DNA from: Sutterella sp.
GTDB taxonomy: Bacteria > Pseudomonadota > Gammaproteobacteria > Burkholderiales > Burkholderiaceae_F
Direction of reading: 5' to 3'
NCBI GenBank assembly: GCA_020025965.1
Contig: JAHHRG010000031.1
Span: 1-23,270, forward strand
Length of the DNA: 23,270 bases
A program made the position numbers and the translations under genes. Of the stretch, positions 14,657 to 22,129 are shown piece by piece; position 1 is the stretch's first letter, and each line of letters opens with the position of its first letter. Under the pieces are notes generated by a model. The model did no database searches and had not been told where the DNA came from. It was given only the letters and a program-made list of their open reading frames with translations.

Positions 14657-16156
14657 TTAGCTTTTTGTCTGTCCGAGAGAGTTTGTTAGGGTGGAAAGAC
14701 GCGTTTCTACTGTCGTAAGAGCAGCTTCATCCGACAAATTCACAGCGATGGATGAAACGCCGTGTTGATGTGCAAACGATTCCCATAATGCTCGACGACT
14801 GCCGACTTTATCCGAGTCACTGCCGTGACGTTTGACGAGAGGAGCAAGGTTCAGAATCACGATGGGTGAAGGGGAGGAGTGATGGAGACAGAAGTCTTTC
14901 ACGCAGTCAATTAAATGCCCGTGCACTTCGTCCTCTGGTGTTCCTGTTGGATCGAGACCGATCAAACAGTCATATACCGTAGCCTCTGGAAGCGACGCGA
15001 TTTTTTCTGAGATATCGCCTTCCCATGCATTGGCGACCAACAGGTTATTCGTTTGGAGTCGGCTCTTTAATGAAAGCCACTCGGTCGGTAAGCACACGCT
15101 GTCACCAGCGTGATCGACAATCAAGATCGAATGTTTTTCGGGTAATTTATCCGTTGAAAAGATGCTTCGATAATAAGATGTGGTCGTATCGATCGTTACC
15201 GCTTTTTTGAGACGAGACAGTTTCCAAGAAGACACTGCTACCAAGAGAATGCGCGGCAGAAGAATGACAGCAGAAATGGTGAGCATCAAACGACAAAGCC
15301 AGTCGGAGGCGGAATTAAACGTTGCAGAATCGATTCGGTCAAAACGAAGGTCTGCGACGATTTCATCGTCGGGCCACGGTGTGCCGCCAAACCAGTCCAG
15401 CGGGATGATGTCGTAAACGGTACGCAAAATGGCGGCGATCCATTCGGGATTTTCACCAAACCACGTGCTTTCCCAACCGACGATGTAGGCTGTTCCGATC
15501 CCTCGGACGGCAATACTTGTTAAAAGACCGATGGCAAAAGCGCAAGAGGCTAGATGAAAGGCGCGAGACGCTTCCGTTCGCAATCGTGTGGTTTGTACGG
15601 CGGTCCAACGTGCGGCAAAAAGCGCTTTAGGAGCGTTTTTGTCAAGTCCCGTCCATTTCATGCGGGAAAAGCCGACAGCCAGCATCTCTATGGGTGAGAA
15701 CCGTGCTTTGGGAGACAAACCGAGCGCGCTGAGAAGAAGAAGGAGATAAACGATCAGGTTCCACACCAAAAGGAGGAGTACCGGAGGGGAGAGCAGGTTG
15801 ATACGAGCACCTTCGGTGGCAAACCTGTCGGTCAAGGCACCGCCTAGATAGGCCAAGAGAAGTAACCCTAAAACAAGAGGCCATGTATTGAAGGTGATGT
15901 TGCGAAGTTTCTCTTGATTGGGTACGAACGTTTTTAGTCTTGCAAGAACGAGACGCGCACGAATGGGAAGATAAACAGCCGGTGTGGCCGATGTACCTGC
16001 GAGTTCTCGAGCATCACGCGAAGCGGTCAAACTTTCTTCTGCATTCCAATGGCCGGATTCCGTTTCCGATCTTTCGAGCGTTTCGGCCAAAAGAACATCT
16101 TGAGCGTCTTCAGCGGAGAGTCGGAGAGATGTCGGAAAATCGATAGAAGCTTTCAT
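14657..16156 (-). CDS. DUF2868 domain membrane protein
   Basis: A 499-aa protein from the ATG at 16156; a TTG five codons upstream is less likely. After a soluble N-terminus of about 90 residues come two membrane segments (TWPLVLGLLLLAYLGG and VLLLLVWNLIVYLLLL). A third lies near AFAIGLLTSIAVRG and a fourth near LMLTISAVILLPRILL. A cytoplasmic C-terminal region of about 180 residues follows. This fits DUF2868, whose members are encoded directly before a DUF3482 GTPase, as here. A working idea is a membrane anchor or regulator with its GTPase. No enzyme motif is recognised. Confidence 0.82.
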   Translation of the reverse strand: MKASIDFPTSLRLSAEDAQDVLLAETLERSETESGHWNAEESLTASRDARELAGTSATPAVYLPIRARLVLARLKTFVPNQEKLRNITFNTWPLVLGLLLLAYLGGALTDRFATEGARINLLSPPVLLLLVWNLIVYLLLLLSALGLSPKARFSPIEMLAVGFSRMKWTGLDKNAPKALFAARWTAVQTTRLRTEASRAFHLASCAFAIGLLTSIAVRGIGTAYIVGWESTWFGENPEWIAAILRTVYDIIPLDWFGGTPWPDDEIVADLRFDRIDSATFNSASDWLCRLMLTISAVILLPRILLVAVSSWKLSRLKKAVTIDTTTSYYRSIFSTDKLPEKHSILIVDHAGDSVCLPTEWLSLKSRLQTNNLLVANAWEGDISEKIASLPEATVYDCLIGLDPTGTPEDEVHGHLIDCVKDFCLHHSSPSPIVILNLAPLVKRHGSDSDKVGSRRALWESFAHQHGVSSIAVNLSDEAALTTVETRLSTLTNSLGQTKS

Positions 16157-16173
16157 GGAAATGTGAATCAAGA

Positions 16174-16230
16174 GAAAAAAGAAGCGATCACTCTAACTCT
16201 AGTGCAAGATGAGGAGCAGAGGTGATCGCT
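16174..16230 (-). terminator. Terminator of the thiM-thiE operon
   Basis: On the minus strand AGCGATCACCTCT (16230-16218) pairs with AGAGTGATCGCT (16194-16183) with one bulge, across a 23-nt loop, followed by a T-rich run at 16180-16175. It starts 7 nt past the thiE stop. Confidence 0.75.
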
Positions 16231-16237
16231 AACTTTG

Positions 16238-16864
16238 TTAGACGAGGAGTGCGAGGAGGTTTCGAGTGGCAACAGACGGATCCGGCTGGCCGCAAATAGC
16301 AGACACGACGGCGATGCCGTCCGTGCCACTGGCAAGCACTTCGGGGATATCACGAGTTTTGATACCGCCGATGGCCACACTGGGACAGGGAGAAGTCGAA
16401 ACAATAGCCCTTAAACCGTCAAATCCGATGGCCGGAGCTGCATCGGGTTTAGTCGACGTGTTATGAATGGGGCCGATACCGACGTAGTCTACCAAGGCGG
16501 GATCGACGTTTCGGACTTCTTCAAGGTTGCTGACTGAAAGGCCGAGGATCATACCTTCTGGCATCTGACGGCGACAATCTTCGGGAGAGAGATCGTCCTG
16601 ACCAACATGGACACCGTCAGCACCTATTGCTACGGCGACATCGACGTGATCGTTGACGATTAAGGGAACCCCCAAGGGACGGAGTACTTTCAAAAGTTCT
16701 CGACCACAGGCCGCGAGTCGGCGCTTTTTCCAATCGGGAGCGCGAAGTTGTACAACCGTTGCTCCCGCCTGGGCGGCATCTTTCGCTGTTTGAATCATAC
16801 CGTCAAAACCGCCGCAAAGATCGGGGTCGAGTACCAGATAAAGTTTCAGGATCTTTTTATCCAT
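16238..16864 (-). CDS. thiE: Thiamine-phosphate synthase ThiE
   Basis: Joins the pyrimidine pyrophosphate and thiazole phosphate moieties to form thiamine phosphate. The 208 aa fold as a TIM barrel with the ThiE blocks LYLVLDPDLCGG, AGATVVQLRAPDWKKR, PLIVNDHVDVA, GADGVHVGQDDL, GLSVSN, YVGIGPIHNTSTKP and GIAVVSAI. The usual Arg-x-Lys after QL (REK/RIK) is RAPD here, so the phosphate-binding Lys is displaced; KK residues three positions later may compensate. It starts 12 bp after thiM, with GAGAGG upstream. Confidence 0.93.
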   Translation of the reverse strand: MDKKILKLYLVLDPDLCGGFDGMIQTAKDAAQAGATVVQLRAPDWKKRRLAACGRELLKVLRPLGVPLIVNDHVDVAVAIGADGVHVGQDDLSPEDCRRQMPEGMILGLSVSNLEEVRNVDPALVDYVGIGPIHNTSTKPDAAPAIGFDGLRAIVSTSPCPSVAIGGIKTRDIPEVLASGTDGIAVVSAICGQPDPSVATRNLLALLV

Positions 16865-16876
16865 GATCGGCCTCTC

Positions 16877-17665
16877 TCAGAGGAAATCTTCCGGCTGAAG
16901 CGTATAGAGTGCATCAAGGTATTCGTTGTGGAAGCTTCCGGGGCCACGGGCAGTCTCAATGGCCTTTTCAGCGGCTTTCTTAGCCAATGCACAAGCCGAG
17001 GCCGTCGCCAAGACACGGTCTTCCGTGATGGCGCAGAAAGCGCTCACGAGAGCGGAAAGAGAACAACCCGTCCCGACAACGAGCGTGGCCATCGGATGAC
17101 CGCCCTTGACGGCTATGGTGCGTTCGCCGTCAGTTATGTAATCGGTTTCACCGGTTACGCAAACCACTCCTTCAATTTTTCGCGCGAGGCGTTCGGCCGC
17201 TTCAATTGCCGCATCGGAGGAGTCCGTACTGTCGACACCCTTGCCGCCAGATTTGGTACCGGAGAGTGCGAGGATTTCACTTGCATTGCCTCGAATGACA
17301 TCGGGATGCTTTTCGACGAATTCGCTGATGATGCCGTCACGCCAAGGAATGCCGCCTGCAGCGACCGGATCAAGTACCCACGGATGACCGGCGGAGCGAG
17401 CAGCGTCGACGGACGAGTGCATGGCACGAAGGCGGGCGGGATAAGGCGTGCCGATATTGATGAGAAGGCCGCCGGCTACACCGGCAAAAAAGGGAGCCTC
17501 CTCTTCGGCGACTACCATTGCAGGCGAAGCACCGGCGGCAAGCAAAACATTCGCGGTAATTTCCTGAACGACTTCATTTGTCAAGCAATGAACGAGCGGA
17601 CGCTTTTCGCGAAGAAGGCGGATGGATTCGGCAATGGACTGGCCGGAGAAAGTGGAGACGGTCAT
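16877..17665 (-). CDS. thiM: Hydroxyethylthiazole kinase ThiM
   Basis: Phosphorylates salvaged hydroxyethylthiazole for use by ThiE. From the ATG at 17665 the protein has 262 aa, the E. coli length, and the first 27 residues up to RPLVHCLTN match E. coli spacing exactly. An upstream in-frame ATG at 17704 has a better purine-rich leader, so a 275-aa form is possible. Conserved blocks are LVHCLTNEVVQ, GASPAMVVAEEEA, VLDPVAAGGIPWR, RGNASEILAL, and GTGCSLSALVSAFCA with the kinase anion hole. thiM-thiE forms a salvage operon, and no thiC or thiD is in the window. No TPP riboswitch is recognised in the short gap to lgt. Confidence 0.94.
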   Translation of the reverse strand: MTVSTFSGQSIAESIRLLREKRPLVHCLTNEVVQEITANVLLAAGASPAMVVAEEEAPFFAGVAGGLLINIGTPYPARLRAMHSSVDAARSAGHPWVLDPVAAGGIPWRDGIISEFVEKHPDVIRGNASEILALSGTKSGGKGVDSTDSSDAAIEAAERLARKIEGVVCVTGETDYITDGERTIAVKGGHPMATLVVGTGCSLSALVSAFCAITEDRVLATASACALAKKAAEKAIETARGPGSFHNEYLDALYTLQPEDFL

Positions 17666-17758
17666 TTGTGTGAAAATCCAACGAAAATAAACAGATGGCT
17701 TCATAATACTCACTTTCTCACCGATTTCTCCAATTCCGTCTCTGAAGGTATTCCCGCT

Positions 17759-18550
17759 ATGTTTGTTCATCCGCAATTTGATCCTATCGCGATCAGCGCA
17801 GGGCCTCTGGCTATACGTTGGTACGGTCTGATGTACCTCGTAGGATTCGCTCTTTTTTGGCTGTTAGGTAAGCGACGTGCGGCAGAAACCTGGCGCGGAA
17901 TCTCGGTAGAAGATCTGGAGAACCTTCTCTTCTACGGTATCTTTGGGGTTATTCTGGGCGGTCGTCTTGGTTATTGCATTCTTTATCAGCCCGAATACTA
18001 TCTTTCTCATCCTCAGGCGATTTTGGCAGTTTGGGAAGGCGGAATGAGTGCACACGGCGGGATGATTGGCGTAATTGTCGTCATGCTTCTTTTTTGCCGT
18101 TTCAAGGCGCAATCTTTCTGGAGAACCGCCGATTTTGTCGCGCCTTTGGTGCCATTAGGATTGATGTTCGGGAGATTCGGAAACTTTATCAACGGCGAAC
18201 TTTGGGGACGTCCTGCGTCGGAGAGTTTGCCTTGGGCTATGATCTTTCCGCAAGCCTATGACGGTGGTATTCCGCGTCATCCTTCGCAGCTCTATGAGGC
18301 TTTCGGCGAAGGATTCCTTCTTTTCCTTCTTTTGTGGTTTGTTTCAAAGCGCCCCCGACCGGCAGGCATGGTATCCGGGCTTTTCTTGGCGGGTTACGGA
18401 ATAGCGCGCTTTATCGTTGAATATTTCCGCGAACCCGATGCGTTCCTCGGCCTGCAGGCTCTTGGGCTTTCGCGCGGTCAGTGGTATTCCCTTCCGCTCA
18501 TTTTATTGGGGATCGTAATCATCATCCGGGCTTCGAAAAAGAAGGCTTAG
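17759..18550 (+). CDS. lgt: Prolipoprotein diacylglyceryl transferase Lgt
   Basis: Inner-membrane enzyme that moves diacylglycerol from phosphatidylglycerol to the lipobox cysteine of prolipoproteins, such as BamE in this window. 263 aa from the ATG at 17759, with AAGG upstream. The signature GRFGNFINGELWGRP is intact, as are GGRLGYCILYQPEYY, GGMSAHGGMIGV (catalytic His region), RHPSQLYEAFGEG and IARFIVEYFREPD. There are about seven hydrophobic segments. The reading frame stays open for 337 codons upstream, but that part is antisense to thiE and thiM and is not Lgt. The gene is divergent from thiM and closed by a terminator. Confidence 0.96.
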   Translation: MFVHPQFDPIAISAGPLAIRWYGLMYLVGFALFWLLGKRRAAETWRGISVEDLENLLFYGIFGVILGGRLGYCILYQPEYYLSHPQAILAVWEGGMSAHGGMIGVIVVMLLFCRFKAQSFWRTADFVAPLVPLGLMFGRFGNFINGELWGRPASESLPWAMIFPQAYDGGIPRHPSQLYEAFGEGFLLFLLLWFVSKRPRPAGMVSGLFLAGYGIARFIVEYFREPDAFLGLQALGLSRGQWYSLPLILLGIVIIIRASKKKA

Positions 18551-18554
18551 AAAT

Positions 18555-18591
18555 AAAAAAACGCGTTGTTTGATTAACAACGCGTTTTTTT
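18555..18591. terminator. Bidirectional terminator between lgt and the TauE-like gene
   Basis: A 16-bp perfect stem (18555-18570 with 18576-18591) has a 5-nt loop, an A-run on the left arm and a T-run on the right. It works for both convergent genes. Confidence 0.9.
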
Positions 18592-18593
18592 GT

Positions 18594-19409
18594 TTAGAGA
18601 GTAGAGATGGCTTTCCAGAGCATATAAGTTGCTAAGAGATAAAGAAGTCCAGCAAAAATACGCTTTAATGGTTTGGTATCCATAGAGTGGGCAATCTTAG
18701 CTCCCATCGGTGCGGTCATAATACTCATCACAACCACAGCAAAGAGTGCGGGCAAGTGAATAAAGCCCAGAGTGTAGGGAAAGCCGGGAAGACCGGAGAC
18801 GTTCCAACCACTGATGATGTAACCGAGTGCACCGGCAGCAGCGATAGGGAAGCCCAAAGCGGCCGAGGTACCGATAGCCTTATGAATTTTCACATTGCAG
18901 TAGGTCATGATCGGCACACTGATGAAGCCACCGCCTGCACCTACTAGTGCCGAGATGACACCGATAAGACTGCCTAGCCCGAAGAGGCCGGTACTGCCAG
19001 GTAATGAACGAGTGGGTTTGGGCTTTCCCCCGAAGAACATTTTCGTGGCGGAAAAATAGACAAAGCACGCGAAAATCAGACCGATCCAGAAGGTCGAGAG
19101 CATTCCGGTGATCTGAGCTCCCAAAACTGCGCCGATGAGAATGCCTGGGGCTGCGGATTTGACGATATTCCACATGACCGCATTACGTGACGCGTGAGCC
19201 CGAACGGACGAAAGAGAGGTGAAAAGTATGGTGCCCATTGAGGTAGCAATGGCAACATGAACGACATGCTCTAGTGGCATTCCAGCATGGCTCAGGAGCA
19301 TGGTAAAAAAGGGCGTCAGAATCATTCCACCACCGATTCCGAGAAGACCAGCGAGAAAACCGGTCCCGGCTCCCAGAATCATGAGTTCAATGAAGAAAGT
19401 CCAATCCAT
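18594..19409 (-). CDS. TauE/SafE family membrane permease (DUF81)
   Basis: A 271-aa integral membrane protein with about eight hydrophobic helices in two homologous halves. Each half starts with a glycine-rich turn: GAGTGFLAGLLGIGGGMILTP near residue 13 and ISALVGAGGGFISVP near residue 155. This is the TauE/SafE pattern, whose members export sulfite, sulfoacetate or other organic anions; the substrate cannot be told here. It starts 11 bp after the EVE-domain gene on the same strand, so the two are probably co-transcribed. Confidence 0.9.
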   Translation of the reverse strand: MDWTFFIELMILGAGTGFLAGLLGIGGGMILTPFFTMLLSHAGMPLEHVVHVAIATSMGTILFTSLSSVRAHASRNAVMWNIVKSAAPGILIGAVLGAQITGMLSTFWIGLIFACFVYFSATKMFFGGKPKPTRSLPGSTGLFGLGSLIGVISALVGAGGGFISVPIMTYCNVKIHKAIGTSAALGFPIAAAGALGYIISGWNVSGLPGFPYTLGFIHLPALFAVVVMSIMTAPMGAKIAHSMDTKPLKRIFAGLLYLLATYMLWKAISTL

Positions 19410-19420
19410 TTTCGACTCCG

Positions 19421-19921
19421 TTAAAGGAAACGATCTGCGATAAAAAGGAATTCCTCTTTGGTAACCGGCGTAATGGAAAGGCGATTGCCTTTCTGAAGAA
19501 TGCGCAAGCCGGATAGTGCCGGTTCATTACGGAGGCTGTTGAGGCCAATTAGAGGGATTTTGACAAGTCCCTTGACGTTGATTGTGAGCCAACGCGGTTT
19601 TTCGGGCGTACTTTTAGCGTCGTAGTATTCGCTTGTTGGATCAAACTGCAGTTCGTCGGGATAGGCTTCGGAATTGATAGTAGCCAGGCCGACGATGCCG
19701 GGTTTCGGACAACTGGAATGATAGAAGAGGACCGCGTCGCCAATCGACATGTCATCACGAATGAAGTTTCGAGCTTGATAGTTTCGAATGCCGAACCAAG
19801 AAACAGATTGACCAGGAGCGTTCAGTGTGTCGTCAATGGAGCATTCGCCAGGTTCGGATTTCATCAGCCAAATGCGGGGAGCCGTTTTCGCCAATTGATG
19901 TGCGATTGTTTTTGCGGTCAT
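19421..19921 (-). CDS. EVE domain-containing protein
   Basis: A 166-aa protein from the ATG at 19921. A TTG five codons upstream lies nearer the 6S terminator and is less likely. It carries an EVE (PUA-like) domain: IWLMKSEPGECSIDD, WFGIRNYQARNF, MSIGDAVLFYHSS, PRWLTINVK and a C-terminal GNRLSITPVTKEEF. EVE domains are thought to bind modified bases in DNA or RNA, but the role of this housekeeping form is not established. It lies directly downstream of 6S RNA and upstream of the TauE-like gene. Confidence 0.9.
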   Translation of the reverse strand: MTAKTIAHQLAKTAPRIWLMKSEPGECSIDDTLNAPGQSVSWFGIRNYQARNFIRDDMSIGDAVLFYHSSCPKPGIVGLATINSEAYPDELQFDPTSEYYDAKSTPEKPRWLTINVKGLVKIPLIGLNSLRNEPALSGLRILQKGNRLSITPVTKEEFLFIADRFL

Positions 19922-19939
19922 ATTTCGGAACTTCAAACG

Positions 19940-19971
19940 AAAACGGGCAACCCTTTTTTAAGGATTGCCCG
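19940..19971 (-). terminator. Terminator after 6S RNA
   Basis: On the minus strand CGGGCAATCC pairs with GGGTTGCCCG (19971-19962 with 19953-19944, one U-G pair) and is followed by TTTTCG. It lies between 6S RNA and the EVE gene. Confidence 0.75.
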
Positions 19972-19973
19972 GA

Positions 19974-20156
19974 AATGGGACCTGCAGCGGGGCGGGGCTA
20001 CGTTACCTGAACCGTAAGGTCAGGGCGGTCGGCTCCGGAGCGGAACGGGTCGGACATCGCGTGTCCGGCACTCTATCGGCCCACGAGTACACCAACCTAA
20101 TGGTTTTAGCATTGGTTCTAGGAACTTGGAGCCCGGAAGCTCACCGCTACAGGGTT
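19974..20156 (-). ncRNA. ssrS: 6S RNA
   Basis: Regulatory RNA that binds sigma-70 RNA polymerase in stationary phase by mimicking an open promoter. The minus strand just downstream of zapA, the usual 6S position in proteobacteria, holds a ~183-nt gene-free segment (E. coli 6S is 184 nt). Its ends pair: CCTGTAGCGG near the 5' end with CCGCTGCAGG near the 3' end (10 bp, one U-G). Inside, further complementary arms surround a central region, for example GGCTCC early and GGAGCC late, giving the long 6S rod with an open bubble. A -10 hexamer lies 7 nt before the predicted start. The exact ends are inferred. Confidence 0.88.
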
Positions 20157-20162
20157 AAATTC

Positions 20163-20168
20163 ATTGTA
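20163..20168 (-). promoter_or_regulatory. -10 element of the 6S RNA promoter
   Basis: TACAAT on the minus strand lies 7 nt upstream of the predicted 6S start (20156). No good -35 is visible at the usual distance because of a T-run. Confidence 0.55.
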
Positions 20169-20200
20169 GCCAATTTGACAAAAAAAATGTTTTGCCGAGA

Positions 20201-20232
20201 TGAAAAATGGCCCGAAAAAAATTCGGGCCATT
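20201..20232 (-). terminator. Terminator after zapA
   Basis: An 11-bp perfect stem (20206-20216 with 20222-20232) with a 5-nt loop is followed on the minus strand by more T residues. It separates zapA from 6S RNA. Confidence 0.82.
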
Positions 20233-20250
20233 GGAAAAAGCTGACATCAA

Positions 20251-20712
20251 TCAAAAAATACCGATCTTGTGCATGTCGTTATAGATAGCTTTTTCACAAA
20301 GAGAAGACAACTCGTCGATTTCTTTCAAAAGCGCAGTATCCGTTGATCCTTTGTTGGCCGACTCAGTCAATTTCGTTTGCAGTTCAGTAATCGTCGATTT
20401 GAGAGAGTCGATTTCCCGATCCTTTTCCTCAAGGCGCTTGAACAGCTCTTCAGAGGCGATGGTCGGCGTGTCAGGGTGATCGTCGATGGGGCTGTTAACA
20501 CTCTTTTCCTGAGATGCTTTTTGAGCCTCGTAGGCGATCTCAAGTGCAGCGAGCACGGCAATCTGCTCCTGATTGATCAGGTTGGAGCTTTCCTTCATCG
20601 AAGCGATTTGCTGATCTACTTTTTCTGCACAGTTGCGAATCAGCGTTTCTTCACCGCTACTGACGGCTAAACGATACGTGCGATGAGCAATATTGATGGT
20701 AACTTCAGGCAA
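20251..20712 (-). CDS. zapA: Cell division protein ZapA
   Basis: Cytoplasmic protein that bundles FtsZ filaments at the division site. The N-terminal ZapA domain is clear: VTINIAHRTYRLAVSSGEE, then CAEKVDQQIASMKESS, then EQIAVLAALEIAYE. A long coiled-coil C-terminus follows (EELFKRLEEKDREIDSLKS and on). The 153 aa exceed the E. coli protein (109 aa). The start is TTG at 20712, chosen because a strong AAGGAG lies 6 nt upstream and no ATG is near. A 13-bp gap separates it from the small coiled-coil gene upstream; 6S RNA follows. Confidence 0.92.
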   Translation of the reverse strand: MPEVTINIAHRTYRLAVSSGEETLIRNCAEKVDQQIASMKESSNLINQEQIAVLAALEIAYEAQKASQEKSVNSPIDDHPDTPTIASEELFKRLEEKDREIDSLKSTITELQTKLTESANKGSTDTALLKEIDELSSLCEKAIYNDMHKIGIF

Positions 20713-20725
20713 GGAAATCTCCTTA

Positions 20726-20935
20726 TCAGAGCAAGGTATCGTTGTTGTGATTCAAAGAGCTTGCCAGTGCTTCGGCGTTGCGGCGAAGTTCTTCGAATCG
20801 CTTCTTGGCCTGAACCAATTCGGCGTCTCTTGTCGTGAGCAAAGACGAAAGGCGGCGGTTTTCGGCCTTTTCGTGTTCAAGACGAGCAATGAGTTGGGTG
20901 ACCAAGGCTTTCAAACGTGCAATTTTTGGATTCAC
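20726..20935 (-). CDS. Small coiled-coil protein upstream of zapA (TIGR02449/ZapB-like)
   Basis: A 69-aa, almost entirely helical, charged coiled coil (heptads from ARLKALVTQLIARLEHEKAE onward). The start is GTG at 20935, with GAGG about 8 nt upstream. Small proteins of this type stand directly before zapA in many beta- and gammaproteobacteria and resemble ZapB, so a role in the division ring is likely from position and shape only. The 13-bp spacing to zapA indicates co-transcription. Confidence 0.8.
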   Translation of the reverse strand: MNPKIARLKALVTQLIARLEHEKAENRRLSSLLTTRDAELVQAKKRFEELRRNAEALASSLNHNNDTLL

Positions 20936-20955
20936 TGTTAATCCTCGGATCGGAA

Positions 20956-21426
20956 TTATTCAGTCTTTTCGGGCTGAGTTTCAGCTTTCGGATCTCTCGG
21001 TTCGAAGTTGTCGATAGTGCCGAGAATCATCTGGTCGGCCTGTTCTTCGTCGGGCATCGCGTCAGAGATCCAATGATCCAGTCGGCCTTCCTCATCAAAG
21101 AAAACCGTCAAACGACGGAGCTGACGGGTATCGTCTCCACGGAGAAGATAATAAACATAGTCCCAGCGGTTTGGATGGAACTGATCCTGAATAAGGGGAA
21201 TGCCGAGCAGGAACTGGACCTGAGCGGTCGTCATTCCCTTTTCCAATTGAGTTACCATATCGCTCGTTACAAGGTTGCCCTGATGAACGTCTGCACGATA
21301 AGGTTTCAGAAAATTGGGCAAATACTCTCCGGGATTGTTCCATAAGTTGGAAGCGGTATTGCAACCGGAGAGGGCGAAAACTGCGACAAGTAAGGCCGCG
21401 GTGCGGGAAAGTCGTTTGGCAATCAT
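20956..21426 (-). CDS. bamE: Outer membrane assembly lipoprotein BamE (SmpA/OmlA)
   Basis: Lipoprotein of the BAM complex that inserts beta-barrel proteins in the outer membrane. From the ATG at 21426 it has 156 aa. A lipoprotein signal peptide ends in the lipobox LSGC, with Cys22 the predicted lipidated residue. The SmpA/OmlA domain follows: GNLVTSDMVTQLEKGMT, QVQFLLGIPLIQDQFH, RWDYVYYL, RRLTVFFDEEGRLDHW. An acidic, Pro/Glu-rich tail makes it longer than the E. coli form (113 aa). The larger open frame to 21915 overlaps fur on the other strand and is not real. Divergence from fur is a known arrangement (omlA-fur). Confidence 0.95.
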   Translation of the reverse strand: MIAKRLSRTAALLVAVFALSGCNTASNLWNNPGEYLPNFLKPYRADVHQGNLVTSDMVTQLEKGMTTAQVQFLLGIPLIQDQFHPNRWDYVYYLLRGDDTRQLRRLTVFFDEEGRLDHWISDAMPDEEQADQMILGTIDNFEPRDPKAETQPEKTE

Positions 21427-21447
21427 TTTATTTCGATGTTCTGACGC

Positions 21448-21476
21448 TTGTGCTAAAGGTGCACTAACCGTATCAT
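21448..21476 (+). promoter_or_regulatory. Predicted fur promoter
   Basis: TTGTGC (21448-21453), 17-bp spacer, TATCAT (21471-21476), about 35 bp before the fur start. I see no good Fur palindrome here, so autoregulation is not evident. Confidence 0.45.
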
Positions 21477-21510
21477 AATAGTTAATTATATTTTTGAAAG
21501 GCAGGTTAAC

Positions 21511-21969
21511 GTGAACGATACGTCTGGAAACCAATCCTCCGTGCTTAAAAACGCAGGTTTGAAGGCAACTGTACCACGTCAAAAAATCCTGGAATTTTTT
21601 CAGAAGCGTGCCTCTGAGGGCAATGGCGAACGTCGTCATGTTTCTGCTGAAGAAATTTACAAGGATTTGGTCGCTTCGGGTGACGACGTTGGTCTGGCAA
21701 CTGTTTATCGTGTGTTGGCTCAGTTCGAACAGGCAGGGATCATCATTCATCATCACTTTGATGCAGATCGTGCTACCTACGAGCTCGAAAAGGGCGACCA
21801 TCACGACCACCTTGTCTGTGTGAAATGCGGCAAAGTGGTGGAGTTCTCCGATGCAGCCATCGAACGAGAGCAGCATACCATTGCCAAAAAGCACGGTTAT
21901 GAGCTGAGCGATCACATTATGGTGCTCTACGGTATTTGTAAGGAATGCCGTGAGAGCGAAGAAAAATAA
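21511..21969 (+). CDS. fur: Ferric uptake regulator Fur
   Basis: Iron-sensing repressor that binds 7-1-7 or 9-1-9 palindromes when loaded with Fe(II). The 152 aa have an N-terminal winged helix (LKNAGLKATVPRQKILEFF to DVGLATVYRVLAQFEQAG). Metal ligands follow: HHHFD at about 80-84, HHDHLVCVKCGKVVEF at 97-112 with the first CxxC, and a second CxxC at 143-146. It therefore has full metal-binding equipment. The start is GTG at 21511 with AGG about 6 nt upstream. It is divergent from bamE. The three palindromes at 5533-6285 are its best candidate targets in the window. Confidence 0.96.
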   Translation: MNDTSGNQSSVLKNAGLKATVPRQKILEFFQKRASEGNGERRHVSAEEIYKDLVASGDDVGLATVYRVLAQFEQAGIIIHHHFDADRATYELEKGDHHDHLVCVKCGKVVEFSDAAIEREQHTIAKKHGYELSDHIMVLYGICKECRESEEK

Positions 21970-21988
21970 TCATCGTTCATGTTTCATG

Positions 21989-22026
21989 AGCCTCGGGATT
22001 TCCAAGCGAAGTCTCGGGGCTTTTTT
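21989..22026 (+). terminator. Terminator after fur
   Basis: A 10-bp stem with two G-U pairs (21989-21998 with 22012-22021) is followed by a T-run to 22026. Confidence 0.8.
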
Positions 22027-22129
22027 GTATTCAGGCTCAAATGAGAACGAGATCTGTAGAATATTTTCTTCGAGAAATTGGTGAGAAGACGCTCGCCGAG
22101 TGGTAACGATCTTAGATAGAAGCGGCAGT

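Noticed and set aside
16748..17758. Open frame of 337 codons on the plus strand, in frame with lgt, antisense to thiE and thiM
   Set aside because: Its translation resembles no family and thiE and thiM are clearly coded on the other strand. The openness follows from their codon bias; Lgt starts at 17759 with a ribosome binding site.
17666..17758. Possible TPP riboswitch before thiM
   Set aside because: The gap is under 100 bp, and I could not find the conserved THI-box segments (CTGAGA and ACCTGATC types).
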